The notes under the pieces: model-generated
The model's database searches: none
Told to the model about the DNA's origin: nothing
The model's input: only the letters and a program-made list of their open reading frames with translations
DNA from: Proteiniphilum sp.
GTDB taxonomy: Bacteria > Bacteroidota > Bacteroidia > Bacteroidales > Dysgonomonadaceae
Direction of reading: 5' to 3'
Assembly (NCBI GenBank): GCA_012728465.1
Contig: JAAYFB010000233.1
Span: 1-16,842, forward strand
Length of the DNA: 16,842 nt
In this document: positions 16,460 through 16,842 of the stretch, piece after piece
How positions within the stretch are numbered: position 1 is the stretch's first letter
Layout: each line of letters begins with the position of its first letter
Translations under genes and position numbers: made by a program

Positions 16460-16500
16460 GGTTGAATTGGTTGAATGGTTGAGTTGTTGATACCAACAAC
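16460..16500. repeat. GGTTGAAT repeat units and adjoining hairpin
   Basis: GGTTGAAT (16460-16467), GGTTGAAT (16469-16476) and GGTTGAG (16477-16483) stand nearly head to tail. The last runs into a perfect hairpin GTTGTTG-ATAC-CAACAAC (16483-16500). The units are close to the reverse complement of the CTCAACTY units that follow, so the two groups can pair as a larger imperfect foldback. Confidence 0.6.
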
Positions 16501-16513
16501 ATCTGAACAATCC

Positions 16514-16545
16514 CTCAACTTTTCAACTCCTCATCCCTTCATCCC
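16514..16545. repeat. 8-bp tandem repeat, block 1 (four units)
   Basis: Four consecutive octamers: CTCAACTT, TTCAACTC, CTCATCCC, TTCATCCC. The shared pattern is YTCAnCYY. The 8-bp period does not fit codons, so this is non-coding repeat structure. Confidence 0.65.
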
Positions 16546-16583
16546 AACAACAAACGAATATCAATCAAATTTCTGCAATCATA

Positions 16584-16623
16584 CTCAACTCTTCAACTCC
16601 TCAACTCCTCAACTTTTCATCCC
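16584..16623. repeat. 8-bp tandem repeat, block 2 (five units)
   Basis: Five consecutive octamers: CTCAACTC, TTCAACTC, CTCAACTC, CTCAACTT, TTCATCCC. The block ends with the same TTCATCCC unit as block 1, and both are followed by similar A-rich spacers containing CAAAC or ACAAAC and AATAT, which suggests duplication of a larger unit. Confidence 0.7.
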
Positions 16624-16639
16624 TCATATCCCCAAATAC

Positions 16640-16737
16640 CAAACAATATTGACTATTTTAATTTCAAAACACTCAAATTATCAAACGTTATTGACTGTTT
16701 TTAATTGCGAAAACTCAAAATGCTAAATGACATTGAC
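16640..16737. repeat. Degenerate direct repeats with exact 42-bp spacing
   Basis: The hexamer ATTGAC occurs at 16648, 16690 and 16732, exactly 42 bp apart each time. The first two copies share a longer context (CAAAC before it, TTTTAATT and AAAACnCTCAAA-like sequence after it). The third copy keeps only the core. No open frame explains the pattern. Confidence 0.6.
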
Positions 16738-16842
16738 AGAAAAAAAAACAAAACACTATCATTATCACTTTTCATTCGCAATTATTGTTAAGTTTAGGGG
16801 CTAATATTAAATAGTTTTAGCAGTGTTGGCGCTTTTTTACTC

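Larger units (their letters stand above)
16195..16842. other. Gene-free region at the right edge
   Basis: About 650 bp with no credible coding sequence on either strand. The part next to tetR (16195-16263) holds the operon promoter and candidate operator. The stretch 16264-16455 shows nothing beyond a small CACAC-AGG-GTGTG hairpin (16370-16382). From 16460 to 16737 the sequence is made of short repeats, listed separately. The last 100 bp are A/T-rich and may lead to a gene beyond the window. Confidence 0.6.

Noticed and set aside
16195..16518. 107-codon open frame on the minus strand directly upstream of tetR
   Set aside because: It covers the tetR promoter and part of the repeat cluster, has a composition unlike the neighbouring proteins, shows no domain and is explained by chance in A/T-rich DNA.
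16514..16623. Possible CRISPR array from the repeated units
   Set aside because: The units are 8 bp long and contiguous, with no unique spacers of regular length and no cas genes nearby.
16475..16726. 83-codon open frame on the plus strand across the repeats
   Set aside because: Its translation is a run of Ser/Thr/Pro/Asn-rich segments produced by the 8-bp repeats, whose period does not fit codons.
16785..16819. Possible plus-strand promoter near the right edge (TTG and TAGTTTTA)
   Set aside because: The spacing of 24 bp is too long for the Bacteroidota consensus, the -7 match is incomplete and no downstream gene is visible.

Overview
The window reads as a stretch of a low-GC chromosome from the phylum Bacteroidota, most likely the order Bacteroidales. 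This rests on the recurring -7 promoter motif TATCTTTG (consensus TAnnTTTG), the lack of Shine-Dalgarno sequences before start codons, and protein families that resemble Bacteroidales homologues. Species cannot be named from sequence alone. Every convincing gene lies on the minus strand, so transcription runs from right to left. No tRNA, rRNA, insertion sequence, prophage or CRISPR array was seen.

Layout from left to right: (1) the 5' two-thirds of fabD, cut by the left edge (1-578); (2) a two-gene unit of an XRE-cupin regulator and an acyl-CoA synthetase (677-2908); (3) a tightly packed four-gene unit, transcribed ispE - S9 peptidase - inositol-monophosphatase-family enzyme - zupT (3037-8039); (4) a lone short-chain dehydrogenase whose start and Rossmann motif are separated from the main frame by a one-base shift in a T6A6 tract, followed by its own terminator (8239-9208); (5) a five-gene efflux operon, transcribed tetR - tolC-like - membrane fusion lipoprotein - RND permease - PII-like small protein (9487-16194), with a clear promoter at its head and an intrinsic terminator at its tail; (6) about 650 bp without a credible gene at the right end (16195-16842), holding the operon promoter and an unusual cluster of 8-bp tandem units and 42-bp-spaced repeats.

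The efflux operon encodes a complete tripartite pump: inner-membrane proton-driven permease, periplasmic adaptor lipoprotein and outer-membrane channel, with a TetR-type regulator as first gene. Its least ordinary part is the 97-residue last gene, which looks like a PII/CutA-fold signalling protein, set off from the permease by a strong RNA hairpin. This arrangement suggests a small sensor or modulator of pump activity. The remaining genes are metabolic or housekeeping: fatty-acid initiation (FabD), isoprenoid synthesis (IspE), acyl-CoA formation under a dedicated regulator, peptide degradation and zinc uptake.

The points most worth checking are the frameshifted dehydrogenase, the PII-like gene with its upstream hairpin, the palindrome over the efflux promoter, and the repeat cluster at the right edge.
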